A DNA stretch of 64,000 nt from Chromohalobacter nigrandesensis (GTDB lineage Bacteria; Pseudomonadota; Gammaproteobacteria; Pseudomonadales; Halomonadaceae): contig NZ_JAKGAM010000001.1 of assembly GCF_023061285.1 (NCBI RefSeq), positions 124,001-188,000 on the forward strand, written 5' to 3'. Shown in pieces: positions 43,860 through 52,273 of the stretch (the stretch's first letter is position 1; each line of letters begins with the position of its first letter). Under the pieces are notes generated by a model, which was not told where the DNA came from, ran no database searches, and worked only from the letters and a program-made list of their open reading frames with translations. A program made the translations under genes and the position numbers.

Positions 43860-45008
43860 TTAATTCCAGTCATAGCGGCTGAACTCATCCATATTGCGCC
43901 AGCGATTGGTTAGCTTGGCTGTACCAGTGATCAGCCTGACCACTCGCTCTGAGGTGTTACGCACCTGATACTCTTCGGGAATCTCGCGCTCGGCGCCAGA
44001 GAATACAGTCCGCGATGCCGTGGCGATACGCACCCCATCCACGAGTACTTCCTGATTGAGTCCGGTGAGCGCGATAGCACCAGTGTCCAATGCTTCAGGA
44101 CGTTCAATGGAACGCCGCAGCGTCACCGCTGGAAACCCAAGAATCGAAGCTTCCTCGCTGATAGTGCCACTATCAGAGATGGCACAGTAGGCGTGCATCT
44201 GCAGATGGTTGTAATCCAAGAAACCGAAAGGCTTGAGAAAGCGGATCGCCTCGCTGTCCTCAGCCAATCCCAATTTTTCGAGTCGGTTGCGTGTGCGCGG
44301 ATGCGTCGAGACGACCACCGGGTAACCATAGCGTTCATGTAACGCTTGCAGCGCTTCTACAACCTCTCGCAAATTGTCGCGGCTATCCACGTTTTCTTCG
44401 CGGTGAACACTAACGATGAAATACGCTCCGGCTTCTAGCCCCAAGGTCTCCAGCACCTTGGATTGCTCGATCTGAGGCAGCATGTGCTCCAGCACCTCAC
44501 GCATTGGCGAGCCCGTCAGGTAAATGAAGCGATGAGAGAGTCCTTCGCTGATCAGGTGCCGGCGCGCATGCTCGGTGTAGACCAAGTTGAAGTCAGCCAA
44601 GTGGTCAACCATCTTGCGGTTGATCTCTTCCGGAACGTTAGCATCGAAGCAGCGGTTCCCAGCCTCCATGTGGTAAGTAGGAATCTTCATCCTCTTGGCC
44701 ATCAGCGTGGCGATAGCACTATTGGTATCGCCCAGCACCAGTACGGCGTCGGGCCTTTCCTCCAGTAGCACCTGCTCAGTCCTGATCAGGATTTCGCCCA
44801 GGCTTCGACCGAGCGATGAAGTATCCACGTTGAGAAAGTGATCCGGGCGCCGGACGCCCAACTCGTCGAAGAAAACATCGTTCAGTTCATAGTCGTAGTT
44901 CTGCCCGGTATGCACGATCTTGTGTTCCACCACCTGATCCAGGGCAGCCATCACACGTGAGAGACGGATGATTTCCGGGCGGGTGCCCAGAATGGTCATG
45001 ACTTTCAT
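43860..45008 (-). CDS. fnlC: UDP-N-acetylglucosamine 2-epimerase family (FnlC/WbjD/CapG-like)
   Basis: A 382-aa GT-B-fold epimerase with LGTRPEIIRLSRVM, HTGQNYDYELND, HMEAGNRCFDANVPEE and SVHREENVD motifs. In the L-FucNAc pathway it performs the last C2 epimerisation to UDP-L-FucNAc. Adjacent fnlA and fnlB genes make this subtype more likely than WecB for ManNAc. Confidence 0.9.
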   Translation of the reverse strand: MKVMTILGTRPEIIRLSRVMAALDQVVEHKIVHTGQNYDYELNDVFFDELGVRRPDHFLNVDTSSLGRSLGEILIRTEQVLLEERPDAVLVLGDTNSAIATLMAKRMKIPTYHMEAGNRCFDANVPEEINRKMVDHLADFNLVYTEHARRHLISEGLSHRFIYLTGSPMREVLEHMLPQIEQSKVLETLGLEAGAYFIVSVHREENVDSRDNLREVVEALQALHERYGYPVVVSTHPRTRNRLEKLGLAEDSEAIRFLKPFGFLDYNHLQMHAYCAISDSGTISEEASILGFPAVTLRRSIERPEALDTGAIALTGLNQEVLVDGVRIATASRTVFSGAEREIPEEYQVRNTSERVVRLITGTAKLTNRWRNMDEFSRYDWN

Positions 45009-45020
45009 TGACTAGCTCGC

Positions 45021-46133
45021 TTATTGGCCAAGTACCGGCTCGAAGTAAGTATCCGGATTCTCGGGATCGAAGAGTTCGTGACTCCAGAACATCGTCAGCA
45101 GATCCTCATCCCCAGTATTGGTAATACTATGAGTGTGCAGCGTCGGCATATCGACATAGCATGGAGCCTCGCCACTGACGTGAAACTCCTCGACCCTGTC
45201 ATCTAGGAGCCGGCGAATGCGGATCACGGCCTGCCCCTTGACCACCAGGAAGCGCTCTACCTTATTGAAGTGGTAATGGTTGCCACGTGTGATGCCGGGC
45301 TTAGTGGTGGAAAGAAACGCCTGACCACCGTTGCGATTCTTGACGCCTTCGAAAAGCGCTCCACGATCATCGCTATGCAGCTTCAACGCCTTGGGATAAT
45401 AGTCGGGATACAGGAAGGAACGGAGTGTGTTGAATAGCTGGAGATCAAAGGCATCGCGCAGATCCGGAATCACGTCGCCAGTATAGCTGCGATGCATGTC
45501 GACCAGCTTACCCGCCGCTGTTGCAACGCTCATCGCACGCCCCCACAGGCGCAGCTCTCCGGTCTGGCCACGTTCGAAAGCCGTTACAATGGCTGCGGCG
45601 ATATCCTGAGCATGCAACAGTTCAAGCTGTCCCCCACCGTTGATAGCCAACTCTTCCCCGGCAGCCAACTGATGGCAGAAGGTGTGAACCGCCGAGTTGT
45701 AGTTGGGGCGCCCCCCTTCACCGAACACATGGGGTAGCACCAACTCGGTATAGCGGGCACCGGCGCGTTCACTCCATTCGGCAAATACCTGGTGGGCCGC
45801 CAGCTTGCCACGACCATAGGGCACATCGCGGCTGCGCTGAACGCTGTTGGCATAGAAGACATGCGGCGTGGATGTATTGTCCTGCAGGGCATGCGTCAAG
45901 CGTTCGGCCAATTCACGGTTGCCATTTTCTACCCGCTCATCGCTATCCCGATTGATCCCGGCACAGTGGATCACCCACTCGGCACCCTTCAAGGCATCGT
46001 TCAATTGTCCATCATCATTGAACGCATGCCGATCCAGCAGCACCAATTCATCTCGATAGGCTTCTCGGGCGCGTAGGTGCAGATGAATATGCCGGCCCAA
46101 TAGTCCGTTGGCTCCGGTGATGACGATCTTCAT
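45021..46133 (-). CDS. fnlB: UDP-4-keto-sugar reductase/epimerase with cupin domain (FnlB/WbjC/CapF-like)
   Basis: A 370-aa bifunctional enzyme: N-terminal SDR domain (ITGANGLLGRHIHLHLRA) and C-terminal cupin (residues about 250-370; ITRGNHYHFNKVERFLVVKG; YVDMPTLHTHSITNTG with metal-binding His). It carries out C3 epimerisation and C4 reduction in UDP-L-FucNAc synthesis. GGAGA precedes the ATG. Confidence 0.92.
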   Translation of the reverse strand: MKIVITGANGLLGRHIHLHLRAREAYRDELVLLDRHAFNDDGQLNDALKGAEWVIHCAGINRDSDERVENGNRELAERLTHALQDNTSTPHVFYANSVQRSRDVPYGRGKLAAHQVFAEWSERAGARYTELVLPHVFGEGGRPNYNSAVHTFCHQLAAGEELAINGGGQLELLHAQDIAAAIVTAFERGQTGELRLWGRAMSVATAAGKLVDMHRSYTGDVIPDLRDAFDLQLFNTLRSFLYPDYYPKALKLHSDDRGALFEGVKNRNGGQAFLSTTKPGITRGNHYHFNKVERFLVVKGQAVIRIRRLLDDRVEEFHVSGEAPCYVDMPTLHTHSITNTGDEDLLTMFWSHELFDPENPDTYFEPVLGQ

Positions 46134-46163
46134 TGAGTCTCCAGATAGTTTGGCGGGCGTGTA

Positions 46164-47174
46164 TCAGGCCTCGAGTGCGGCGCGAACTTCCGGCAGTGTC
46201 AGCAGCAGCTCCTTGAGCTCCTGCTTGTTGAGCTGATAGGTGTTGTGAGAGTGATAGTCCTCGGTGGAGATCTCTTCTACATCCCCTTCGGTAAAATACT
46301 TGCCATAGTTGAGATCACGATCATCGAAGCTGACGCGGTAGTAGTCGCCCATGTCTTCAGAGCGACGCAACTCCTCACTGCTAGCTAACGTCTCATAAAG
46401 TTTTTCACCGTGACGCATGCCTATGATTCGTAGCTCATTGTCTGCTTCGAACATTTCTAGCAGCGTCTCAGCAAGTAGCTTAACCGTACATGCTGGCGCC
46501 TTCTTGATAAAAATGTCGCCTTGGCGCGCATTCTGAAAGGCAAAATTAACGAGCTCAATAGCATGGGGTAGCGACAGCATGAAACGCGTCATGCTCGGCT
46601 CGGTAATGGTCAGCGGTTTACCTTCTTTGATCTGCTTGATAAACAGGGGAATCACTGAACCGCGCGAGTGCATTACGTTACCGTAGCGCACACAAGAAAC
46701 GATGGTATCGCCCTCTCCCAACTGTCGGCTGGCCGCTTGGGCTGTCTTCTCCATCAATGCCTTGGTCATCCCCATGGCATTGACTGGCATCACCGCTTTG
46801 TCCGTGCTCAGGCAAACGACACTTCCCACACCGGCTTCCACGGCCGAATCAATCACGTTCTGGCTACCTTGTATATTGGTCTTCACCGCTTCCAGCGGGA
46901 AGAACTCACAAGAAGGCACCTGCTTCAACGCAGCCGCGTGGAACACCAGATTCACCCCGCGCATAGCTTTATCGACCGACTGACGGTCACGGACATCACC
47001 AATGTAGAACTTCAACTCAGGCCGACCATACGCAATGCGCATTTCTTCCTGCTTGGCTTCATCGCGGCTCAAGATGCGGATCTCTTTACAACCATGAGTA
47101 AGCAGATAATTCGACATGGTCTTGCCAAAGGATCCAGTACCTCCGGTAATCAATACCTTTTCATTAAACCCCAA
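46164..47174 (-). CDS. fnlA: UDP-GlcNAc 4,6-dehydratase/5-epimerase (FnlA/WbjB/CapE-like)
   Basis: A 336-aa SDR enzyme, first step of UDP-L-FucNAc synthesis. It has LITGGTGSFGKTM (8-20), FHAAALKQVPSCEFFPLEA, CLSTDKAVMPVNAMGMTKAL and RMRHGEKL-like ending motifs. The start is TTG at 47174, supported by GGGAGG six bases upstream; no ATG in the first codons fits. The gene begins three bases after the GT2 gene stop on the minus strand. Confidence 0.92.
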   Translation of the reverse strand: MGFNEKVLITGGTGSFGKTMSNYLLTHGCKEIRILSRDEAKQEEMRIAYGRPELKFYIGDVRDRQSVDKAMRGVNLVFHAAALKQVPSCEFFPLEAVKTNIQGSQNVIDSAVEAGVGSVVCLSTDKAVMPVNAMGMTKALMEKTAQAASRQLGEGDTIVSCVRYGNVMHSRGSVIPLFIKQIKEGKPLTITEPSMTRFMLSLPHAIELVNFAFQNARQGDIFIKKAPACTVKLLAETLLEMFEADNELRIIGMRHGEKLYETLASSEELRRSEDMGDYYRVSFDDRDLNYGKYFTEGDVEEISTEDYHSHNTYQLNKQELKELLLTLPEVRAALEA

Positions 47175-47176
47175 CT

Positions 47177-48085
47177 TTACCTCCCAGCGATTAGCTTATA
47201 AAATCTCTTTTTAATAAAATAAACCGGCCTTACAATATACTGAATAGCTCCAAGCTTCTCACGAACGGACACCCCACGGATCAAAAGCAATGGAAACACT
47301 ACGCCCAAATGAATACATGCCGCTATCAAAATACGTTTAACAAGAAACCTCCTCCCAGACTCTGGAAGCAAGGAATCATATCTACAATAAAACAAAAAAG
47401 GAGCTTTTTGTCTATCAAGAATCATTGAGCGGGCGACAGGGAAACTAAAATCCCTTGAGTGACTATTCCCAGAGTGGATTCTATAGTTAAGACCTACAGC
47501 ATCAACGTGAACTTTTTTGACATCAAACGCGTCCAAAAAAAGTGAAACCCAAGTGTCTTCATTAGGCAAGCTGAGTGGAAGCGGAAAAACTTTATTAGCA
47601 AGAAGCCTTGGTAAAGTAACTGCCCCACCTGACTGACTACCAACCCCTTTCTTTCTAGGAATCAATATCCCATCTTTTTTTCTTTCACTGGAAAAAGTTT
47701 TAATTTTGCATAGGGTCACACATAGGGAGGGGGTGGCATCATAGACTATTTCTCTCAAAGGAGAAATACGCGCATCCAAAGACTCTGGAACGAGAAGATC
47801 ATCCCCTCCCATAAAACATATAAACTCGCCAGAAGAATTCTCAAAAGCTAAGTTAAAGGCGGCATTTTTCCCTTTCCCATCGTTTCTATATAGCTTTAGG
47901 CTATTATCTTGATATTCAAACCGCAGCCTATCAACGCTATCATGCGTATTATCACTTGAATTATCATCAACTACCACCACCTCAACTTTTGTTAGTCCAT
48001 AATCGTAGTCAAGTATAGACTTTATTGCGCCTGCAATATAATCTTCCTCATTAAAAACAGGAACTAAAAAACTCACCGTAAACAA
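47177..48085 (-). CDS. Glycosyltransferase, GT2 family
   Basis: A 302-aa GT-A inverting glycosyltransferase with SFLVPVFNEEDYIAGAIKSI, VEVVVVDDNSSD and the metal-site segment FICFMGGDDLLVPES. A hydrophobic C-terminal stretch (ILIAACIHLGVVFPLLLI, about 255-275) may be a membrane anchor. It begins with TTG at 48085, with GAGGG upstream. The gene is AT-rich compared with fnlABC. It is the first gene downstream of the IS nest, so its transcription depends on readthrough of the IS elements or on a promoter within them. Confidence 0.87.
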   Translation of the reverse strand: MFTVSFLVPVFNEEDYIAGAIKSILDYDYGLTKVEVVVVDDNSSDNTHDSVDRLRFEYQDNSLKLYRNDGKGKNAAFNLAFENSSGEFICFMGGDDLLVPESLDARISPLREIVYDATPSLCVTLCKIKTFSSERKKDGILIPRKKGVGSQSGGAVTLPRLLANKVFPLPLSLPNEDTWVSLFLDAFDVKKVHVDAVGLNYRIHSGNSHSRDFSFPVARSMILDRQKAPFLFYCRYDSLLPESGRRFLVKRILIAACIHLGVVFPLLLIRGVSVREKLGAIQYIVRPVYFIKKRFYKLIAGR

Positions 48086-48195
48086 TTAAAACCCTCACTA
48101 GCCATCTGATATCAAACTGAGAACATGCTATTGTGCCACTGAAGTGACCCCCTCCAGAGCTGCACAGGCTATAGTGCAGTCATCAGGAGGACAGG

Positions 48196-48471
48196 ATGAG
48201 CGACGACAACCCCATTAAGCGATGGACCGCGAAGCGTAAAGCGTCCGTGGTCATGGACATCTTCAAGGGCAAGACCACGGTCGCGGAGGTCGCACGACAG
48301 CATGACCTCACCGTCTCCGAGGTCGACGGCTGGATCGATGAAGCCCAGCGCAACATGGAGAACGGGTTCAAGGCCCGCCCCAAGGATATCCGCGAGCAAT
48401 ACGAGTCCGACCTGCGGGAAACCAAGGAGGCGCTGGGCGAGGCCCATCTGCAGATCTACGCGCTAAAATGT
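48196..48471 (+). pseudogene. IS3-family transposase OrfA, 3' end lost
   Basis: MSDDNPIKRWTAKRKASVVM and VARQHDLTVSEVDGWIDEAQ are the helix-turn-helix OrfA of an IS3-family element, preceded by an AGGAGGACAGG ribosome binding site. The family sequence ends at YALK near 48467 where the IS1111-type element begins; the frame then continues to 48636 through unrelated DNA. Confidence 0.8.
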
Positions 48472-49853
48472 ATGGTCCGCCCTGGTGATGCAAGGGCCTT
48501 CTTACATGACGGGACAGGATTGCGCCAATGTATCCGACCTCTTGATGGGCTATCGGATGATGGCCCGGGCCATGATGGAAATCCGCGCATACCGCTCCTG
48601 AATAGTGTCAAGACCTCTATGGGGCCGCTTTTTTAGCCAGGCTCTCAGTATGCCGTTAACCTGTTTCCGCCATCGTTTCCGGCACTCGCACTCACTCGGT
48701 GGGAGTTAACCTCCTGAAATTGGTATCAATGCTGTTGTTGACTGAAATGATCAGTGATCAGCCGCTCATCAATCGTGAGTCAAATGGTGCTTGGTAACGC
48801 AAAACGCCGTGGACAACCCGAGCCAACTTATTGGCCAGTGCCACGACCACCACGTTACCGTGCTTACGAGGGGTAATTCGCTCCACCCAACGACGGAGTC
48901 CATCCTGCTCATCGCGTGTTCGCACCACCCGTAGCACGGCCCTAGCGCCGTGGATCAGCAGCATGCGCAAATGGCGATTGCCACGCTTCCCAATGCCCAA
49001 CAAGCGTGTCTGACCTCCTGTGCTGTACTGGCGGGGCACTAGCCCCAGCCATGCAGCGAGATCCCGGCCCTTGCGAAATGCGCAGGCATCACCAATGCCG
49101 GCGACCAACGCAGTAGCAACGATGGGCCCGATGCCTGGGATGCTCAACAGTAGCTGCATCTGAGGGTCTTGCCGCGCCAGGGTAGCCAACTCGGCGGTCA
49201 TCCTCTCAATACGCTCATCAAGCCGATTCATGTCGGCCCAGAGTTCGGCGATCAGCTCACGTAGACGGTCTGGCAAACCGTTATCGCCATCTTCAAGCAC
49301 CCACGGCAGATGACGACGTAGCTGACGGATACCCTTCGGTATTGTGACGCCAAACTCCAACAGCATGGCGCGAATCCTGTTGGCCAGTGTCGTCCGCTCG
49401 GATACCCAGCCAGTGCGCTGGCGGTGAATTAATTGTAGCGTCTGGCGATCGACAGACTTTACCGGTACTGAGCGCATGGTGGGCCGTGTAGCAGCCTCAG
49501 CAATGGCCTCTGCATCGGCATAGTCATTTTTCTGAGACTTCGTGTACGCCTTTACATACTGAGCAGGAAGCAGTCGTGCCTCATGGCCAAATGTTTCGGC
49601 TTTGCGACCAATAAAGTGGGCACCGGCACAGGCTTCAGTGGACACACGAGCGGGCGGAGTATTGGCCAAGAACCGGATAAGGCCTGATCGTGAAAAGGCC
49701 TTGCGCAACTTTATATGGCCACGCTCATCAAGGGCGCATACATGAAACTTGCTCTTGCCAATATCGATTCCGATGGTTGCGATAGTCATGGTGCGTACCT
49801 CCTTCGCTTCAGCGCTACCTCATCGGTAAGAGTATGAAGAAGGGGCGGACCAT
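48472..49853 (-). mobile_element. IS110-family (IS1111-type) insertion sequence
   Basis: An 11-bp inverted repeat, ATGGTCCGCCC (48472-48482) and GGGCGGACCAT (49843-49853), brackets an IS110-family transposase on the minus strand. Short subterminal inverted repeats and a long non-coding 3' side (48483-48757) against a short 5' side (about 50 bp) fit the IS1111 subgroup. In that subgroup the bridge RNA is encoded next to the transposase, so the 275-bp 3' segment is a candidate. Exact tips are uncertain. Confidence 0.7.
48758..49789 (-). CDS. IS110-family transposase (IS1111 subgroup)
   Basis: A 343-aa transposase. N-terminal RuvC-like DEDD domain: IGIDIGKSKFHVCALDERG with the first Asp, ARVSTEACAGAHFIGRKAE, and KNDYADAEAIAEAA. 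C-terminal Tnp2 domain: LLSIPGIGPIVATALVAGIG, then FRKGRDLAAWLGLVPRQYST and GIGKRGNRHLRMLLIHGARA. The frame is complete and looks functional. It is antisense to the interrupted IS3 element and in the same direction as the O-antigen operon. Confidence 0.93.
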   Translation of the reverse strand: MTIATIGIDIGKSKFHVCALDERGHIKLRKAFSRSGLIRFLANTPPARVSTEACAGAHFIGRKAETFGHEARLLPAQYVKAYTKSQKNDYADAEAIAEAATRPTMRSVPVKSVDRQTLQLIHRQRTGWVSERTTLANRIRAMLLEFGVTIPKGIRQLRRHLPWVLEDGDNGLPDRLRELIAELWADMNRLDERIERMTAELATLARQDPQMQLLLSIPGIGPIVATALVAGIGDACAFRKGRDLAAWLGLVPRQYSTGGQTRLLGIGKRGNRHLRMLLIHGARAVLRVVRTRDEQDGLRRWVERITPRKHGNVVVVALANKLARVVHGVLRYQAPFDSRLMSG

Positions 49854-49855
49854 GC

Positions 49856-50497
49856 CATTAGTGGCGTCGCCTGCTCGACGAGGACGAGAACTCGTAAGGT
49901 CGCTGCAGGCGGAAATGGCCCAGGAAGGCCAGGTGGTATCACTTGCCCAACTTTGCCGCTGGTTGGGTTTTCCTCGGCGAAGTCTTTATTACCGGCCCAA
50001 GGAGCGGCAGCGTGTCGTTAACACGGATCTGACGGCCCGGGTGAAACTGACGCTGGAACGCTTCCCCAGCTACGGCTATCGTCGACTAGCGTGCGTACTG
50101 GGCGAGAACCGCAAGCCGATCCAGCGCATCCTGCAGCTCAAAGGCTGGCAGGTCCGCAAGCGGCCGCAAGGCTTCCGACCTCGCGCCAGAAGCTTGCCGT
50201 CGATTACTTCACGGCCCGATGAGCGCTGGGCCACGGATCTCACTCACGTGTGGTGCGGGAAGGATCGGCGGGCCAGCCTGGCGGTCATCATCGACTGTTG
50301 TACGCGTGAGATCCTCGGTTGGCGATTATCGGACAATGGCAGCAGCAAGACAGCGGAGGCTGCCCTGGAAGAAGCACTGATTTATCGACTGGGGGCACTG
50401 GGGCGCGTTCAGCAGCCGCTAGCACTTCGCTCTGATAACGGGCTCGTCTTTAGCAGTCGCCATTACACGGGCACGGTGAAAGCCTATGGCCTCACAC
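49856..50497 (+). pseudogene. IS3-family transposase OrfB, 5' part
   Basis: Encodes the N-terminal and central part of an rve-type DDE transposase (LVASPARRGRELVRSLQAEM; YGYRRLACVLGENRKPIQRI; RPDERWATDLTHVW with the first Asp; ALRSDNGLVF with the second Asp). It is cut at GLT by the ISAs1 element, and the rest is at 51751-51965. Removing the insertion and one target copy restores the frame exactly. Confidence 0.88.
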
Positions 50498-51740
50498 CAG
50501 GGAAAACGCATGACAAAAACCTACACCGCGAGAATGTCTGAAAGGTACGTCTCCTCCAGCGCCGCTTTCTTCTGTTTGCGCCGAATTCCTCCCTTGAAAC
50601 GCTTCTCACCTTTCAGGTAATTCAGGGCAATATGGCGGACCCTGGCGAGGTTTTCTGCCGCCTGACCTCGGTGAATTTTGCAGGCATCTTCGCGAAGCGC
50701 CACATCCAAAGACCAATGCAGCTTATTCTCCACATACCAATGCTGGCGGGCCGCTTCGGCAAGCTTTTGGGCGCTCAGCTCGGCTGAGCTGATGTAGTAG
50801 CGAATCATCGGCGCCTCGGGTACGTTGTCACCTTCCTGGCGAAAGCTCATCACCACACCGACCGTTTTCAAGCCCGGCCATTCGTAGCTAAGCTCCTGAA
50901 ATTTTTCAGTAATCTCACTCACAATGTGATAGCGCGTCTCCTGCCGCCCCCGGTTCTTCTCATCCGTGACATAGCTATCCCCTTCGAAGTTGACCACCTT
51001 AGACATGGGAAATGCTGTTTCAAACGCGTCCGCCAAGGCGGGCTGATTTTCCTTCACCGAAAGTAGATAATCAGCCCCCTTCTGCAAGACCTGCGTGGCG
51101 ATCTTTTTCTGGCAGCCCATGGCATCAATTGTCACCAGGCATCCTTGCAGATCCAGTAGCTTGAGTAGCTCTGGAATAGCGGTGATCTCATTGGACTTTT
51201 CCGCTGTCTTGACCTGGCCCAGCACCACCCCATTCGCCGCACTGAAGGCACTGACCATGTGGATCGCCCCCTTGTTCTTGCCACCGCAGTACGAGCCGCG
51301 CAGTGTCTTGCCATCAATCGCCACTACCGCGCCATCGGTGACGTCATGGCAGGCCTTCATCCACTCGGCAAAGGCGGTTTGGAGCTGCTCCGCATTAACC
51401 AAGGCCATGACCCGGGCCAACGTATCGTGACTGGGCGCACCCGCCTCAAAATTACCGTATTGGCGGAGAAAATCGAGCTTCGCGTGGCCAAAATCCTCTA
51501 TCTCGTCCCAGCCTTCTGCACCACAGATCACTGCACAGACGGTCAAAAACAGGATATCTGACAGCTGATGTTGCACTTTCCAAGCTTGGCGGAAGTCGGG
51601 AACGATCGATAAATGGTGCATAAGAGAGGGTGTCAGCATCGGGCCATCCATGAGCAAAATACGCTAGATGACCACATTAGCTCCTATTGGTAAAGCGCTA
51701 CGAGTCGCGTCATAGAGCGGTTTTTCATGCGTTTTCCCTG
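50498..51740 (-). mobile_element. ISAs1-family insertion sequence with 10-bp target duplication
   Basis: A 1243-bp element with 22-bp-class imperfect terminal inverted repeats (CAGGGAAAACGCATG at 50498 and its complement ending 51740). It is flanked by the exact direct repeat GGCCTCACAC at 50488-50497 and 51741-51750. One intact transposase gene fills it. It lies inside IS3 orfB, so it is younger than that insertion. Confidence 0.93.
50521..51657 (-). CDS. ISAs1-family transposase
   Basis: A 378-aa DDE transposase of the ISAs1 type. The N-terminal DUF4338-like/DDE_Tnp_1-associated domain (HHLSIVPDFRQAWKVQHQLS; FLTVCAVICGAEGWDEIEDF) is followed by VVAIDGKTLRGSYC (first Asp), LVTIDAMGCQKKIA (second Asp) and RQHWYVENKLHWSLDVALRE (Glu). 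It appears intact. The exact start among the first three Met codons is uncertain. Confidence 0.93.
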   Translation of the reverse strand: MLMDGPMLTPSLMHHLSIVPDFRQAWKVQHQLSDILFLTVCAVICGAEGWDEIEDFGHAKLDFLRQYGNFEAGAPSHDTLARVMALVNAEQLQTAFAEWMKACHDVTDGAVVAIDGKTLRGSYCGGKNKGAIHMVSAFSAANGVVLGQVKTAEKSNEITAIPELLKLLDLQGCLVTIDAMGCQKKIATQVLQKGADYLLSVKENQPALADAFETAFPMSKVVNFEGDSYVTDEKNRGRQETRYHIVSEITEKFQELSYEWPGLKTVGVVMSFRQEGDNVPEAPMIRYYISSAELSAQKLAEAARQHWYVENKLHWSLDVALREDACKIHRGQAAENLARVRHIALNYLKGEKRFKGGIRRKQKKAALEETYLSDILAV

Positions 51741-51750
51741 GGCCTCACAC

Positions 51751-51965
51751 AGGAATTCACGACGCCGTATACACCGGAACAGAACGGGCTCGTGGAACGC
51801 TTCTTCCGCTCTTTGAAGGAGGAGTGCATCTGGCTCCATCGCTTCGAGTCGCTGGGCCAAGCCAGGGTCGTGACCAATCGCTGGATACGGTATTACAACG
51901 AAGAACGGCCACATCAGTCTCTGGACTACGTGGCACCCCGAGCACACCCCGCATTAACGGCGTAG
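51751..51965 (+). pseudogene. IS3-family transposase OrfB, 3' part
   Basis: Continuation of the frame broken at 50497: QEFTTPYTPEQNGLVERFFR carries the final catalytic Glu, followed by RWIRYYNEERPHQSLDYVAP, the standard end of OrfB. It directly follows the second target-site copy of ISAs1. Confidence 0.9.
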
Positions 51966-51993
51966 GGTGTGCAGAAACCAGGGGGTCATTACA

Positions 51994-52145
51994 CCACCCC
52001 AGCGACCGTGGTCTTTCCCTTTTAGATGTCCATAATCACGGACACTTTGCACTTCGCGGTTACCGCTTGATGGGGTTGTCGTCACTCATCCTGTCCTCCT
52101 GATGACTGCACTATAGCCTGTGCAGCTCTGGAGGGGAGCACTTCA
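51994..52145 (-). repeat. Inverted, degenerate second copy of the IS3 left end
   Basis: Read on the minus strand from 52145, this segment reproduces the 5' end of the IS3 element at 48140 onward: the terminal repeat (TGAAGTGCTCCCCTCCAGAG), the AGGAGGACAGG ribosome binding site and the first ~25 codons of orfA, with several substitutions and a stop codon in what was orfA. The IS nest is therefore bounded by inverted copies of about 150 bp. Confidence 0.85.
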
Positions 52146-52146
52146 A

Positions 52147-52208
52147 AACGGCAAGAGCAAGATGGCGGCCTTAGGGGCTTGATGCGCAAGTTGATTTACA
52201 CCGCTTGA
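52147..52208 (+). pseudogene. C-terminal scrap of an IS110-family transposase
   Basis: The plus strand encodes NGKSKMAALGA and, after a one-base shift, LMRKLIYTA followed by a stop, resembling the end of IS110-family transposases (…MRKLL/I…). It directly abuts the inverted IS3 end. This element differs from the IS1111-type copy at 48.5-49.9 kb. The stretch is short and the call is tentative. Confidence 0.45.
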
Positions 52209-52273
52209 GGATCCTCATATAAACTGAATATCGGCCAAAAACCACCCGAGGGAATGTTTGTGGCTGAGGGTAT

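Larger units (their letters stand above)
48140..51993 (+). mobile_element. IS3-family element, interrupted by two further IS
   Basis: Imperfect terminal inverted repeats (TGAAGTGACCCCCT at 48140, and TGTAATGACCCCCT read from the complement at 51993) bound an element with orfA and orfB in plus orientation. An IS1111-type element sits in or after orfA and an ISAs1 element sits in orfB, so neither transposase frame is intact. Sequence between orfA and orfB is missing or replaced. Total length is 3854 bp with insertions. Confidence 0.75.

Noticed and set aside
48483-48600. Short plus-strand frame (…YRMMARAMMEIRAYRS) after the IS3 orfA fragment, considered as a separate gene remnant
   Set aside because: It lies within the inverted repeats of the IS1111-type element in its non-coding side, and I could not assign it to any family.
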